Source: Desulfoprunum benzoelyticum (GTDB taxonomy: Bacteria; Desulfobacterota; Desulfobulbia; Desulfobulbales; Desulfocapsaceae). Taken from it: a DNA stretch of 64,000 nt. The notes under the pieces are model-generated. The model did no database searches. It saw only the letters and a list, made by a program, of their open reading frames with translations, and had not been told where the DNA came from. Position numbers and translations under genes: made by a program. Numbering within the stretch: the first letter of the stretch is position 1; each line of letters opens with the position of its first letter. This document shows positions 34,688-46,380 of the stretch, in pieces. The stretch covers positions 124,001-188,000 of the forward strand of contig NZ_JACHEO010000002.1 of assembly GCF_014201505.1 (NCBI RefSeq), in the 5' to 3' direction.

Positions 34688-36211
34688 ATGCAGATCAAAG
34701 CTGAAGAAATTAGTCAGATCATCAAGGACCAGATCAGTGAGTACGAGACCAGTGTTGATTTGAACGAGACTGGAACTGTCATCTCTGTCGGTGACGGTAT
34801 CGCCCGTGTCTATGGCGTTCAGAACTGCATGGCCATGGAACTTCTCGAGTTTCCTGGTGGAATCATGGGCCTCGCCCTGAATCTGGAGGCAGATAACGTC
34901 GGTTGCGCCGTTCTCGGGAATGTCTCCAACATCAAAGAGGGCGATGTCGTCAAAAGAACCGGAAAAATTGCCGAGGTCCCCGTAGGACCGGCAATGCTCG
35001 GCAGGGTTGTCGACGGTATCGGCCAGCCGATTGACGGTCAGGGACCGATCAAATCAGATATTTCATCCAAGATCGAGGTTCTTGCCCCCGGCGTTATCGC
35101 CAGAAAGGGTGTGCATGAGCCATGCTATACCGGTGCCAAGGCGGTTGATGCCATGACCCCGGTCGGACGCGGCCAGCGTGAACTTGTCATCGGCGACCGT
35201 CAGATCGGTAAAACCGCACTCTGCGTCGACGCGATCATCGCTCAGAAGAATACTGATGTCTATTGCATCTATGTTGCGGTCGGACAGAAAAAGTCGACGG
35301 TGGCTCTTGTTGTTGAAGCCCTGCGGAAACATGGGGCGATGGAGTATACGACGGTCGTCGCCGCCTGCGCCTCCGATCCGGCTCCAATGCAGTATGTCGC
35401 TCCGTTTGCCGGATGCTCTATGGGTGAGTACTACCGTGACAATGGCAAACATGCCCTGATCATCTACGACGATCTGTCGAAACAGGCCGTTGCCTATCGC
35501 GAACTGTCACTGCTTCTTCGACGTCCACCGGGACGTGAGGCCTATCCCGGCGATATTTTCTTCAACCACTCTCGTCTGCTCGAACGATCCGCCAAGGTCA
35601 ATGACGCCCTCGGCGCCGGTTCCTTGACAGCCCTGCCGATCATCGAGACCCAGGCCGGTGACGTTTCCGCCTTCATTCCGACGAACGTTATCTCGATCAC
35701 CGACGGCCAAGTCTATCTCGAACCGAACCTGTTCTTCTCAGGTGTACGGCCGGCCATCAACGTTGGTCTTTCCGTCTCTCGTGTTGGTGGTGCAGCCCAG
35801 GTCAAGGCGATGAAGCAGGTAGCCGGTACACTTCGACTAGATCTCGCTCAGTATCGTGAGTTGGCCGCCTTCGCCGCCTTCGGTTCAGATCTCGATGCCG
35901 CCACTCAGGCAAAGCTTACGCGGGGCGAAAGACTGGTCGAAATCCTCAAACAACCACAGTATCAGCCGCTGCCGATGGAAAAGCAGGTCACGATCATCTA
36001 TGCCGGATCAAACGGTTTCCTTGATAAGCTGCCGGTGAGTGCGTTGGCTGATTATGAGAAGGAACTTTACTCTTATATCGAGTCGAATGACCCGTCGATC
36101 TTTGCAGACCTCTTGGAGAAAAAAGAGTTTACCCCCGAAATCAAGGAGAAACTCAATAAAGCACTGACCAGCTTTGGTGATACGTTCAAGGCAACCAAGG
36201 GTCTTAACTAA
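34688..36211 (+). CDS. atpA: ATP synthase F1 subunit alpha
   Basis: The 507-aa protein is the regulatory nucleotide-binding subunit of the F1 hexamer. It has the P-loop [10 protein letters not shown] near residue 170, the arginine-finger segment [17 protein letters not shown], and the family signature. The N-terminal [11 protein letters not shown] helix contacts delta. Normal length. The ATG immediately follows the atpH stop behind AAGGGGAGAGAATAG. Confidence 0.98.
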   Translation: MQIKAEEISQIIKDQISEYETSVDLNETGTVISVGDGIARVYGVQNCMAMELLEFPGGIMGLALNLEADNVGCAVLGNVSNIKEGDVVKRTGKIAEVPVGPAMLGRVVDGIGQPIDGQGPIKSDISSKIEVLAPGVIARKGVHEPCYTGAKAVDAMTPVGRGQRELVIGDRQIGKTALCVDAIIAQKNTDVYCIYVAVGQKKSTVALVVEALRKHGAMEYTTVVAACASDPAPMQYVAPFAGCSMGEYYRDNGKHALIIYDDLSKQAVAYRELSLLLRRPPGREAYPGDIFFNHSRLLERSAKVNDALGAGSLTALPIIETQAGDVSAFIPTNVISITDGQVYLEPNLFFSGVRPAINVGLSVSRVGGAAQVKAMKQVAGTLRLDLAQYRELAAFAAFGSDLDAATQAKLTRGERLVEILKQPQYQPLPMEKQVTIIYAGSNGFLDKLPVSALADYEKELYSYIESNDPSIFADLLEKKEFTPEIKEKLNKALTSFGDTFKATKGLN

Positions 36212-36229
36212 TAGTAGATAGGTCCAAAT

Positions 36230-37102
36230 ATGCCGAGCTTAAAAGAAGTCAAAACCAAGATCCAGGGTGTCAAGAAGACATCGCAGATCACCAAGGCCAT
36301 GAATATGGTCGCTGCGGCAAAGCTGCGCGGCGCGCAGGAGAAGATGGAGGCGTTTCGTCCTTATACCCGGAAATTCAATGAGGCGATGTCCAATCTGTCC
36401 GGGGGGGCAACGACCGATCAGTTCCCTTTGATGGAAAAGCGTGATGTTAAAACGGTGGAACTGGTTGTCGTAACTTCCGACCGTGGGTTGTGCGGATCCT
36501 ACAACGCCAATATTGTCAGGCTGGCCTTGAAAATGATCAAGGAATACGAAGCCGCAGGCAAGAAGGTCAGTGTTGTCTGTGTCGGGAAAAAAGGTTTCCA
36601 AGCCTTCAACAAGACCGGGAAGGTCAGAAAAAAATTCGTCGATATCATGGGCACCTTTCAGATGTTCAACGCTCGTGAGGTTGCCTCCGATGTCGCCGAC
36701 AACTTCCTCAAGGGCAACAGTGACAAAGTCGAGGTGATCTACGGTGAGTTCAAGTCGGTGGCCGTACAGGCCCCGACATTTTCCCACTTCCTGCCTGTGC
36801 AACCGGTCGAAGTTGTCGGCACGGAGACGGCAAAGAAAATCTCCGGCGATTATATATACGAACCGTCGACCGAGGAGATCATGGACGTCCTTCAGCCGCT
36901 CTATCTGAACGTCTTGATCTATCAAGCGATGCTTGAGGTCGGAGCGAGTGAACATGCGGCACGCATGACGGCAATGGATAATGCCACCAACGCCTGTAAA
37001 GATATCGTGGCCAATTTAACAATTGTGTACAATAAGGCTCGCCAGGCCTCCGTTACCAATGAACTGATGGATATCGTTGGCGGTGCCGAGGCCCTTAAAT
37101 AA
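36230..37102 (+). CDS. atpG: ATP synthase F1 subunit gamma
   Basis: The 290-aa central-shaft protein has the conserved ends: MPSLKEVKTKIQGVKKTSQI with TKAMNMVAAAKLR at the N-terminus, and ASEHAARMTAMDNATNAC with YNKARQASVTNELMDIVGGA at the C-terminus. The middle carries TSDRGLCGSYNANIV. No redox-regulatory Cys insertion of chloroplast type is present. It lies 18 bases after atpA. Confidence 0.97.
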   Translation: MPSLKEVKTKIQGVKKTSQITKAMNMVAAAKLRGAQEKMEAFRPYTRKFNEAMSNLSGGATTDQFPLMEKRDVKTVELVVVTSDRGLCGSYNANIVRLALKMIKEYEAAGKKVSVVCVGKKGFQAFNKTGKVRKKFVDIMGTFQMFNAREVASDVADNFLKGNSDKVEVIYGEFKSVAVQAPTFSHFLPVQPVEVVGTETAKKISGDYIYEPSTEEIMDVLQPLYLNVLIYQAMLEVGASEHAARMTAMDNATNACKDIVANLTIVYNKARQASVTNELMDIVGGAEALK

Positions 37103-37143
37103 TAATTGACCTTCGAAAATCAAATACATCTAAGGAGGGGTAA

Positions 37144-38571
<1,428 letters not shown>

Positions 38572-38592
38572 TTTTTTGAAGGGGTAAATTTC

Positions 38593-39006
38593 ATGGCACA
38601 ACAGATAAGACTGGAGGTTGTAACTCCCAAAGGTGCAGTCGTTAGCGAAGATGTCGATATCGTTAACGCACCGGGATACGGGGGTGACTTTGGTGTGCTT
38701 GCAAATCATGCGCCCTTTTTATCTACGATAAAGATTGGGACACTGACGTATGAGCAAGGTCGTAAACGTGAAACTCTGATGGTCAGTGGCGGGTTCTGTG
38801 AGGTCTCGAACAACAAGATAACCTTCCTCGTAGAAAGTGCGGAATTTGGAAGTGAGATTGATGTTGATCGTGCAATGCGAGCCAAGGAACGCGCTGAGAA
38901 GCGATTGGCTCAGGCTGCTCAGCATGATGAGCAGTTCAACAGGGTTCGCGCAGAGGCTGCGCTCAAAAGGGCGATGGCCAGGATCAAGACCGCAAAAAAT
39001 ATCTGA
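38593..39006 (+). CDS. atpC: ATP synthase F1 subunit epsilon
   Basis: The 137-aa protein has the beta-sandwich domain typical of epsilon ([39 protein letters not shown]) and a C-terminal helical pair rich in Ala/Arg ([17 protein letters not shown]), the segment that can brake ATP hydrolysis. It is the last gene of the operon and is followed by a very strong terminator. Confidence 0.95.
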   Translation: MAQQIRLEVVTPKGAVVSEDVDIVNAPGYGGDFGVLANHAPFLSTIKIGTLTYEQGRKRETLMVSGGFCEVSNNKITFLVESAEFGSEIDVDRAMRAKERAEKRLAQAAQHDEQFNRVRAEAALKRAMARIKTAKNI

Positions 39007-39024
39007 TTGATATTCGTTTATAGT

Positions 39025-39066
39025 AAAAAGCAAAGGCCATCTGTATTCAGATGGCCTTTGCTTTTT
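39025..39066. terminator. Rho-independent terminator after atpC
   Basis: A perfect 19-bp stem (39025-39043 with 39048-39066) closes a TATT loop, beginning AAAAAG and ending CTTTTT. It ends the ATP synthase operon and could also stop the amidase transcript from the other strand. Confidence 0.93.
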
Positions 39067-39182
39067 GCACTGCACTCATAACATCTCATTTCAAACTTTC
39101 ATCAAGGGCACAGTCGACACTGTTGAGGAAGAAACGGCAGAAGGGCTTGTGACAGCGGCGCGCCGAAGTCACGATTTTCAGA

Positions 39183-41075
39183 TCACGGAGAGGCACTGAG
39201 GCTTGCAGTAGTGGTTTGGACGTATAAACTGATTCCTTTGACGATCTCGTCTGTGACGGTTTCAACAAATTGCTGATTCTTCAAATTTTCCGCGTCAATC
39301 TGATTGCTGATAAAAGCGATTTCCAGCAGGATTGAGGGCATCTGGGCGCCGATGAGGACGTAAAACGGCGCCTGCTTCACGCCAAGATTTTTAACATCGC
39401 CAAAGTTCTTGCCATCAAGTCCGGTCAGCATGGATTTGTGGACATATTTGGCCAGTCGCGAAGATTCGTCGATCTTGGAATTTTTCAAAATATCCGAGAG
39501 GATACCTTCGAGATCGCTCATTTGATGGGTCGATGTCGCATTTTCCATAGCCGCAACCCGCATTGCCTCGGCGTTGGTGCTCAGGTTCAGGAAATACGTT
39601 TCAAGGCCACGTGTCTCTTGTGACGGATGAGCGTTGAGATGCAGGGAGATAAAAAGGTCGGCCTCCTCGGTGTTGGCAATTGCCGTCCGCTCTTCTAAAG
39701 GAAGGAAGATGTCTTCGTTGCGGGTCAGAATCACTTCACAGTTGAGCTGTTTTGCCAATTTCGGTTTGAGGATCTGGGCAATCTTGAGGACGATATCCTT
39801 TTCCTGCATCTGGTTGGCTATCGCCCCGGGGTCTTTGCCGCCGTGGCCGGGATCAAGCACGATTTTTCTGACCCCTAGTCCCAGTTGCTGGGCAAGGGAA
39901 AGTTTGCTTTGACCCTTGGGAAGGGCATCTTCCTTTGGCATGGCCGGGGGCGGGAGAAGGCGTTTTTTTTGATCCTGGCGGATGACGACTACGGCTGTCG
40001 CAGGTTGTTTTTCTCCTTCAGCTGCAGGTGGCTGCTGTTGGATGTCGGTCAGCTCTGATTGTGGCGATTCTGATGATGCGGGGGTTGAACCTGCAGGTTT
40101 GCCAACGGTCGGTTTTTTGGCGGCCGTCACTGCAGATTGTCTGGCCCCGTGAACGTCGATTATGATGCGGAATGGATTCGGGAGACTGAAAATCTTGTAG
40201 CTATCGATTTCGTCGACATCAAGGAAGACGCGTACTGTGTCGGCCCGTATCTGATCGATCCGCATCTGTTTGAGAAAAGCTTGTTGAACAGCTATCCGGC
40301 GTCGTTGATCGGGGGGGATATAGCTGTTGTTAAAATCAATATACAATTTTTTAGGTGGCCCCTGCGGCTCTTTGACCACAATTTCGCTGTAGGTGACAGG
40401 GCTGTCGGCCATGACCACGATACGGGTGTATTCGGGGGAGGACCAGAACTTGACAGGATGAATCGTAACGAGCTGGTTGATCTGTGAATTGTCGACAAGC
40501 GATCGAGGCAAGGGAATGTCGTAATCCCTGGAGAGGGTTTTGAGCTTTTCTGCCGCCTTCGCGTGAAAATCTCCCTGGGGATACTGTGCTATGATCTTCT
40601 CGAGGGCGATCGTCGCGTTTTTCGGATCCTTCTTGAATTCAAGATAGAGAAGCGCTTCCAAGTAGAGGGCATCATCGGCGAGGGTATGTTCGGGAAAGAG
40701 GCGGGAGGCATCTTTGTAATATGAGAGGGATTCTTCGAGATCAATACCGAGACTGAAACGTTCGTACATGCTGCGGTACATGTTGCCGAGCATATACAGA
40801 CAGGCCGGAGCCTGGCCTGATTTGGGGGTCAACAGGTAGACCTTGCGGAAATTACGCGTGCCTTTGAGCCAGTTCTCCCGTGAGCGGGCAAGTGTACTGT
40901 TGTTCTGTAGTTCATTGAAATAAAACTTGGCTTGCTCGTAGAGCTGGCCTGGGCTGGAAGATATCGGGGCAGACGGTTGACCTGCTTCGGGAAGGCCAGT
41001 GGGTTGCGCCGAAACAGTGGGGTCTGAGCTGATGAGTCCGACCAGGACGAAAAGAAAGATGCAAAACCGAAACAT
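39183..41075 (-). CDS. N-acetylmuramoyl-L-alanine amidase (Amidase_3) with AMIN and helical-repeat domains
   Basis: The 630-aa precursor has a signal peptide (MFRFCIFLFVLVGLISSDPT, cleavage near VSA-QP). A TPR-like helical region spans about residues 45-190, an AMIN domain of beta strands about 215-310, a Pro/Gln-rich linker follows, and a C-terminal zinc amidase starts at KIVLDPGHGGKDPGA. Zinc ligands are seen in DPGHGG, SLHLNAH and SILLEIAFISN. It cleaves peptidoglycan side chains in the periplasm, like AmiC in cell separation. The N-terminal repeat region is extra compared with AmiA-C. ATG 41075 was preferred because it starts the signal peptide. It lies downstream of mutS on the same strand. 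Confidence 0.92.
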   Translation of the reverse strand: MFRFCIFLFVLVGLISSDPTVSAQPTGLPEAGQPSAPISSSPGQLYEQAKFYFNELQNNSTLARSRENWLKGTRNFRKVYLLTPKSGQAPACLYMLGNMYRSMYERFSLGIDLEESLSYYKDASRLFPEHTLADDALYLEALLYLEFKKDPKNATIALEKIIAQYPQGDFHAKAAEKLKTLSRDYDIPLPRSLVDNSQINQLVTIHPVKFWSSPEYTRIVVMADSPVTYSEIVVKEPQGPPKKLYIDFNNSYIPPDQRRRIAVQQAFLKQMRIDQIRADTVRVFLDVDEIDSYKIFSLPNPFRIIIDVHGARQSAVTAAKKPTVGKPAGSTPASSESPQSELTDIQQQPPAAEGEKQPATAVVVIRQDQKKRLLPPPAMPKEDALPKGQSKLSLAQQLGLGVRKIVLDPGHGGKDPGAIANQMQEKDIVLKIAQILKPKLAKQLNCEVILTRNEDIFLPLEERTAIANTEEADLFISLHLNAHPSQETRGLETYFLNLSTNAEAMRVAAMENATSTHQMSDLEGILSDILKNSKIDESSRLAKYVHKSMLTGLDGKNFGDVKNLGVKQAPFYVLIGAQMPSILLEIAFISNQIDAENLKNQQFVETVTDEIVKGISLYVQTTTASLSASP

Positions 41076-41237
41076 GTCGTCGATTACAATCCAGGGCACC
41101 GGAATGGTTAGGTGGTGGTTGGACGCCTCTGTGTGGAGAGTGAAAAAGTCGGCCCCATCAGTATACGCCAATGTACAAAAAAGAGTTTTACAAGACAAAA
41201 TAAATAGATGAGGTACTTTTCCACAAAAGTCAATATA

Positions 41238-43913
41238 TCAATTGCTCTCCTTAAGGCTGCAGAGGCCTTTCAAGGTGTACAGGGCTTCCATCGCCTGCCG
41301 CGGGGTCAGATCGTCGACTGACAACCGCTGAATAAACTCTCTGACCTGATCGGGGCTCGGCTGAAAGAGGGGCAACTGGTTCGGATGGGTCTTGCGCCTG
41401 CCTCGTTTCGGCTTGCTGGTCCTGGCAATATACGGATCACCTTCGCGATCAAATTCGCTTTGTTCAATGTTTTTCAGAATTTCTTCGGCACGCTGGATGA
41501 CATGGGCCGGCACCCCCGCCAGTCCGGCGACCTGGATGCCGTAACTCTTATTGGTTCCACCTTCGATCAGTTTGTGGAGAAAGATGATTGAATCATTCCA
41601 TTCCCTGACTGCCACCGAGTAATTTTTCACCCGTTCCTGGGTCAGGGCCAGATCGATGAGTTCATGATAGTGGGTGGCGAACAGCGTCTTCACCCCCTTG
41701 TCGTCCTTCCCGGCAAGTTCTTCGGCAACTGCCCAGGCAATGGAGAGACCATCGTAGGTCGAGGTTCCGCGCCCGATTTCATCGAGGATGACAAGGCTTC
41801 TGGAGGTCGCGTTGTTCAAGATATTGGCAGTCTCACTCATCTCCACCATGAAGGTCGATTGGCCGCGACGGAGATCATCCATGGCCCCGACCCTGGTGAA
41901 AATACGGTCGACGATGCCGATCCTGGCGTAGTCGGCGGGAACGAAACTCCCCATCTGGGCCATCAGTACGATCAGCGCGGTCTGGCGGAGGATCGTCGAT
42001 TTCCCGGCCATGTTCGGGCCGGTGATGATCAGGACCTCCTGCCCTTCCTGATCGAGGAGGATGTCGTTGGGGACGAATCTTCCGGTCGGCATGCCCCGTT
42101 CGATGACGGGGTGGCGGCCCTCCCGGATGTGGATCACGTCGGATTCGTCGATCAGCGGTCGGTGGTAGGCGTGGTTACGGGCAGTTTCGGCGAGGGAGCA
42201 GAGAAAGTCGATCTCGGCGAGCGCCCGGGCAGTGGCGAGAATCCGCTCGCTCATCGCCGCCAGGTCGCTTCTGAGCGCACAGAACAGGTGATATTCCAAC
42301 TCGAGTCGGCGCTCCTCGGCGCCAAGAACCTTGCCCTCGAACTCCTTCAGTTCCGGGGTGATGAAACGCTCGGCATTGACCAGGGTCTGCTTGCGGATAT
42401 AGTGATCGGGGACCTTGTCGAGGTTGACCCGGCTGACCTCGATATAGTAGCCGAAGACCTTGTTGAACCCGATTTTCAGTTTCGGGACACCGGACTGCTC
42501 TCTTTCCTTTGCTTCCAGGGACAGGATCAACTGCCGTCCGTCCCTCTGGATCCGGATCAGCTCGTCGAGCTCAGCGTTGAACCCCTCCCTGATCAGGTTC
42601 CCTTCCCGTAGCGAAACCGGCGCCTCTGGATGGATGGCGGATTCCAGAAGGGCCCTGATGTCGACGAGAGGGTCGAAGGCGGCGGCAATAGCGGTAAATT
42701 TTTCGCCGGCGCAGCGGTTGAGCAGGGCGACGCAATCGGGCAGTGAGACCACCGAGTCGCGCAGGGCGAGCAGATCCCGACCGTTGCAGGTGCCCAGCAT
42801 GATCCGGCTGTTGAGGCGCTCGATATCGTAAATCCGGCTCAGCAGTGCGCGCAACTGCTCGCGGATGTCCCTGTGCTGATAGAGAAAATCGACGGCATTC
42901 AGCCGGCTGATGATCGATTCCAACTCCTGGAGAGGAAAGAGCAGATTGTGTTTCAGCAATCGTGCCCCCATCGGCGTACATGTCTGGTCCAGGACCGACA
43001 GCAGGCTGCCCTCGCGCTTGCCGCCGATGATGGTCTGGGTCAACTCGAGGTTGCGGCGTGAGGCGTCGTCGATCTGGAGGTAGGAGGAGAGATCGAGGGG
43101 AGTGAGTTTCTCGATATGGTTGATCGCCGCTTTCTGGGTCTCCCCGACATACTCGATGATGACCGCGGCGGCAGCGATACCGGAGGTCAAGGCGCCGCAG
43201 CCGAAACCATCGAGCGTCACCACATTGAAATGCTCGTGCAGCAGTTCGGTCGCGGCGTGGGGTGAAAAGCAGCGGGAGTGACGTTCGGTAAAACAGACCC
43301 CGGGGAGCATGGCGGTGATTGCGCGCTTCAGGTCGGCGAGGGTCTCGGTCTCGGCTTCATCGAGAAGGATCTCGGCCGGGGCGAGGCGGGTGAGCTGATC
43401 GAGCACGAGGCTGCCGTCGCTGGAGGGGTCCTCGACCTCGCCGACGAGGCATTGTCCGGTGCTGACATCGACAAAACTCAGGCCGTAGACCGGGGCCTTG
43501 GCCGGACGGGCGAGGGCGCAGATGTAATTGTTGCTCCGGTCGTCGAGGACCTGGCTGTCGGTCACCACCCCGGGGGAGAGCACCCGCACGACTTCGCGTT
43601 TGACGATGCCCTTGGCGGCGGCGGGATCCTCGGTCTGCTCGCAGATGGCCACCCGGTGCCCGGCGGCGATCAGCTTGGCCAGATAGCCGGAGGCGGAATG
43701 GAAGGGCACACCGCACATGGGGATCCGGTTTTCATCGTCCTTGCTGCTCCGGGAAGTCAGGGTGATGCCGAGCACCTTCGCGGCCGTGATCGCGTCGTCG
43801 AAGAACATTTCATAGAAATCGCCCATTCGGTAAAAGAGAATGGCATCCTCGAACTGGCCCTTGATCTCGAGATACTGCTGCAGCATCGGCGTCATTTTCA
43901 CTACGGTCGTCAT
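41238..43913 (-). CDS. mutS: DNA mismatch repair protein MutS
   Basis: The 891-aa protein recognises mismatches with the Phe-x-Glu element in RMGDFYEMFFDDA near the N-terminus. It has the ATPase Walker A TGPNMAGKSTILRQTAL, DEIGRGTSTYDGLSIAWA (Walker B and signature) and FATHYHEL. A C-terminal dimerisation segment follows a Lys/Arg-rich linker (KPKRGRRKTH). ATG 43913 gives the normal start and follows the phosphodiesterase gene by 25 bases; a longer in-frame extension upstream overlaps that gene and is not conserved. Confidence 0.97.
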   Translation of the reverse strand: MTTVVKMTPMLQQYLEIKGQFEDAILFYRMGDFYEMFFDDAITAAKVLGITLTSRSSKDDENRIPMCGVPFHSASGYLAKLIAAGHRVAICEQTEDPAAAKGIVKREVVRVLSPGVVTDSQVLDDRSNNYICALARPAKAPVYGLSFVDVSTGQCLVGEVEDPSSDGSLVLDQLTRLAPAEILLDEAETETLADLKRAITAMLPGVCFTERHSRCFSPHAATELLHEHFNVVTLDGFGCGALTSGIAAAAVIIEYVGETQKAAINHIEKLTPLDLSSYLQIDDASRRNLELTQTIIGGKREGSLLSVLDQTCTPMGARLLKHNLLFPLQELESIISRLNAVDFLYQHRDIREQLRALLSRIYDIERLNSRIMLGTCNGRDLLALRDSVVSLPDCVALLNRCAGEKFTAIAAAFDPLVDIRALLESAIHPEAPVSLREGNLIREGFNAELDELIRIQRDGRQLILSLEAKEREQSGVPKLKIGFNKVFGYYIEVSRVNLDKVPDHYIRKQTLVNAERFITPELKEFEGKVLGAEERRLELEYHLFCALRSDLAAMSERILATARALAEIDFLCSLAETARNHAYHRPLIDESDVIHIREGRHPVIERGMPTGRFVPNDILLDQEGQEVLIITGPNMAGKSTILRQTALIVLMAQMGSFVPADYARIGIVDRIFTRVGAMDDLRRGQSTFMVEMSETANILNNATSRSLVILDEIGRGTSTYDGLSIAWAVAEELAGKDDKGVKTLFATHYHELIDLALTQERVKNYSVAVREWNDSIIFLHKLIEGGTNKSYGIQVAGLAGVPAHVIQRAEEILKNIEQSEFDREGDPYIARTSKPKRGRRKTHPNQLPLFQPSPDQVREFIQRLSVDDLTPRQAMEALYTLKGLCSLKESN

Positions 43914-43938
43914 GCAGGTTCCTGTCGCCAGAGGTTTT

Positions 43939-44436
43939 TCATAGATCGGCCGGCAATTCGTGCAGCGAAGCGGAGAGGCCATGCTCGTCAATCGTCAGCA
44001 CCGCATAGGCGCCCATGGCCCCATGACGGCCGGTGCCCCTGAAACTGCCGGGATTGAGCAGTAGAATGCTGCCGATCTTCGTGCGCTGGGGAACATGGGT
44101 ATGGCCGAAGATGATGCAGTCGACGGCCGGAAACAACTGCAGGAGCCGATCCTCGATCGTCTGTCTGTTGCCGGCCCCATGGCAGATGCCGATGGTAAAC
44201 CGGCAGTATTTGACGATCTTGTGAGGCGGAAGCGCCGTCTGGGTGTCGATAGTGCACATATTGCCATGGACCGCATGGACCTCCTTGCCGGAAAAAGCCC
44301 GAAGAATCCGCCTGTCGATCAGATCGCCGGCATGAATGATAACCTGGCAGTGGGAAAACGCATGCCTGACCTGCCGTTGGAACAGGTCGGTGCACTCAGA
44401 TATATGGGTGTCAGAAAGAACGCCGATGCGCAACAT
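43939..44436 (-). CDS. YfcE/MJ0936-type metallophosphoesterase
   Basis: The 165-aa protein has the five metal-binding motifs of the small calcineurin-like phosphodiesterases: VLSDTHIS, IIHAGDLID, AVHGNMC, GICHGAG and IFGHTHVPQ, ending with LLNPGSFRG. Members hydrolyse model phosphodiesters or cyclic nucleotides with Mn/Ni; the natural substrate here is unknown. ATG 44436 is at the conserved N-terminus; a start 36 bases upstream would add a non-conserved hydrophobic leader. It is the first gene of a likely unit with mutS and the amidase. Confidence 0.88.
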   Translation of the reverse strand: MLRIGVLSDTHISECTDLFQRQVRHAFSHCQVIIHAGDLIDRRILRAFSGKEVHAVHGNMCTIDTQTALPPHKIVKYCRFTIGICHGAGNRQTIEDRLLQLFPAVDCIIFGHTHVPQRTKIGSILLLNPGSFRGTGRHGAMGAYAVLTIDEHGLSASLHELPADL

Positions 44437-44725
44437 GATGGACGAACGCCTCCAGAAAAATAAAAAACGCATTATACCGGTTTGCCTCCCCGGGCCATAG
44501 GAAAAAACCTGATGAAGACAAAAGCCCTCATCCTGAAGAGATATCGGCCTGGAGACCGGCGGCAGACTTCCGGGAAATGATAATGATTGCGGAAAGCCGT
44601 CATGAAAAGTTATATTATAATATTTAACTCATCAAAACTGGATGTCCCATATATACCTACTCTCGAAGTGTGGGGACGTCTCATTATCCATTTTCGGCAC
44701 GACCGAAACAGCACGGAGAACTGCG

Positions 44726-45289
44726 ATGTACACTGCTTCCGACCTGCGCAAGGGCCTCAAGGTTCAGATTGACGGCAATCCCTATATCATTATCGATTTC
44801 GAATTCTCAAAGCCCGGCAAGGGTCAGGCCCTGTACCGGTGCAAGATGCGCAACATGATCAGCGGCAACCAGCTCGTCCAGACCTACCGCTCGGTCGACA
44901 AATTCGAGAAGGCCGACCTCGAAGAGCGGAAGATGCAGTATTTGTATAACCAGGAAGACGAGTACCATTTCATGGATACCGACAACTACGAACAGTTGTT
45001 CATCACCAGGGACCATCTCGGCGACAACGTCAATTTTCTGATCGACAATATGGAGGTCGAGGTGCTGTTCTTCAACGGCAAGGCCATCGATGTCAGCCTG
45101 CCTATTTTCGTCAATCTGGTGGTAACCCAGGCCGACCCATGGGCCAAGGGAGACACTTCCGGGACTGATACCAAACCGGTGACGGTGGAGACAGGGTACG
45201 TTCTCCAGGTGCCGCCCTTCGTCGAGGAGGGAGACAGGATTCAGATCGACACCCGTACCGGCGCCTACGTGACCAGGGTCAAGGAATAA
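44726..45289 (+). CDS. efp: Elongation factor P
   Basis: The 187-aa protein relieves ribosome stalling at polyproline. It has the KOW-like domain I with SKPGKGQALYR, where Lys32 is the loop residue that is beta-lysylated in enteric bacteria, then the two OB domains ending GDRIQIDTRTGAYVTRVKE. ATG 44726 gives the conserved MYTASDLRKGLK start. The A/T-rich stretch at 44611-44625 (TATATTATAATATTT) probably contains the -10 region. epmA follows after 8 bases, which supports beta-lysylation in this organism. Confidence 0.96.
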   Translation: MYTASDLRKGLKVQIDGNPYIIIDFEFSKPGKGQALYRCKMRNMISGNQLVQTYRSVDKFEKADLEERKMQYLYNQEDEYHFMDTDNYEQLFITRDHLGDNVNFLIDNMEVEVLFFNGKAIDVSLPIFVNLVVTQADPWAKGDTSGTDTKPVTVETGYVLQVPPFVEEGDRIQIDTRTGAYVTRVKE

Positions 45290-45297
45290 CCCCGGTC

Positions 45298-46218
45298 ATG
45301 CTCGACCGCCAGGGGCTGCACCTCCGTGCGGCCCTTTTTGCTTCCATCCGCGATTTTTTCTCTTCCCGCGGCTTCCTCGAGGTCGATACCCCGCTGCGGC
45401 AGCCCGTCATCATCCCTGAGAGCAACATTGTCCCCCTCGCCGCCGAGGGCCAGTATCTGCAGACCTCGCCCGAGCTCTGCATGAAGCGCATTCTGGCCGC
45501 CGGCTGTGATAAAATCTTTCAGCTCTGCCCCTGTTTTCGCAAGGGTGAACGGGGCCGTTACCATCTCGAAGAGTTCACGATGCTGGAATGGTATCGCCTT
45601 CATGCCGATTATCGGCATCTGATGGACGACTGCGAATTCCTCCTCGCCGAGGTCGCCTTCGGCATGGCCAAAGATGGGGCGGGCACCGGGCCCGGGGGCG
45701 AAGACGGCGGGGGCGGGCGGTTCGACCTCGCAAGACCGTGGCCCCGCTTGTCCGTCGACGATGCCTTCCGCCGCTACAGCCCGTTGTCTCTGGAACGGAG
45801 CATGGCCGATGATTGCTTCGAGGAGATGCTGGTCGAACACGTCGAGCCGAAGCTTGGCTTTGTCAAACCACTGTTTCTCTACGATTATCCTGTCGAAATG
45901 GCTTCCCTGGCGCGGAAAAAACCTGGGGACCCGAACTGGGCGGAACGGTTTGAGCTGTATCTGCACGGGGTGGAACTGGCCAATGGCTATTCCGAGTTGA
46001 CCGATGCCGGCGAACAACGGCAGCGCTTCGCCCGGGAGCTGACCCGGATCGAGGCGATGGGCGGCAGCCACGGCGGCATGCCGGAGCGCTTCCTCGCCGA
46101 TCTCGAGCGGTTGCCGGCGGCAGCCGGCATAGCGCTGGGGGTGGATCGGCTGTTCATGCTGCTTGCCGGTTATGGTGAGATCGGCAGGGCGGTGCCCTTT
46201 GGTCCGGATGATTTCTGA
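45298..46218 (+). CDS. epmA: EF-P lysine ligase EpmA (PoxA/GenX)
   Basis: The 306-aa protein is a class II lysyl-tRNA-synthetase-like enzyme without a tRNA-binding domain, which attaches (R)-beta-lysine to EF-P. It has motif 1 (RGFLEVDTPLRQP), ESNIVPLAAEGQYLQTSPEL, motif 2 (FQLCPCFRKGERGRYHLEEF) and motif 3 (GIALGVDRLFML). A Gly-rich insertion (about residues 126-140) sits between the two halves of the catalytic core. It is 8 bases from efp. The aminomutase EpmB that would supply beta-lysine is not in the window. Confidence 0.93.
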   Translation: MLDRQGLHLRAALFASIRDFFSSRGFLEVDTPLRQPVIIPESNIVPLAAEGQYLQTSPELCMKRILAAGCDKIFQLCPCFRKGERGRYHLEEFTMLEWYRLHADYRHLMDDCEFLLAEVAFGMAKDGAGTGPGGEDGGGGRFDLARPWPRLSVDDAFRRYSPLSLERSMADDCFEEMLVEHVEPKLGFVKPLFLYDYPVEMASLARKKPGDPNWAERFELYLHGVELANGYSELTDAGEQRQRFARELTRIEAMGGSHGGMPERFLADLERLPAAAGIALGVDRLFMLLAGYGEIGRAVPFGPDDF

Positions 46219-46380
46219 GCAGTCCGTTCCCGACGATTTCAATACGGCCCGCCGGTTTGCCTTCAGAGAAAGAACAGTGGCGTGAACCCCTGCAAAGATG
46301 CTATCGTGCCATATGTTTATTGATGGACAGTGACTCCTGCCGTTTGTTTAATCGCCTGCCAACAAGGATGCTCAAGAACA

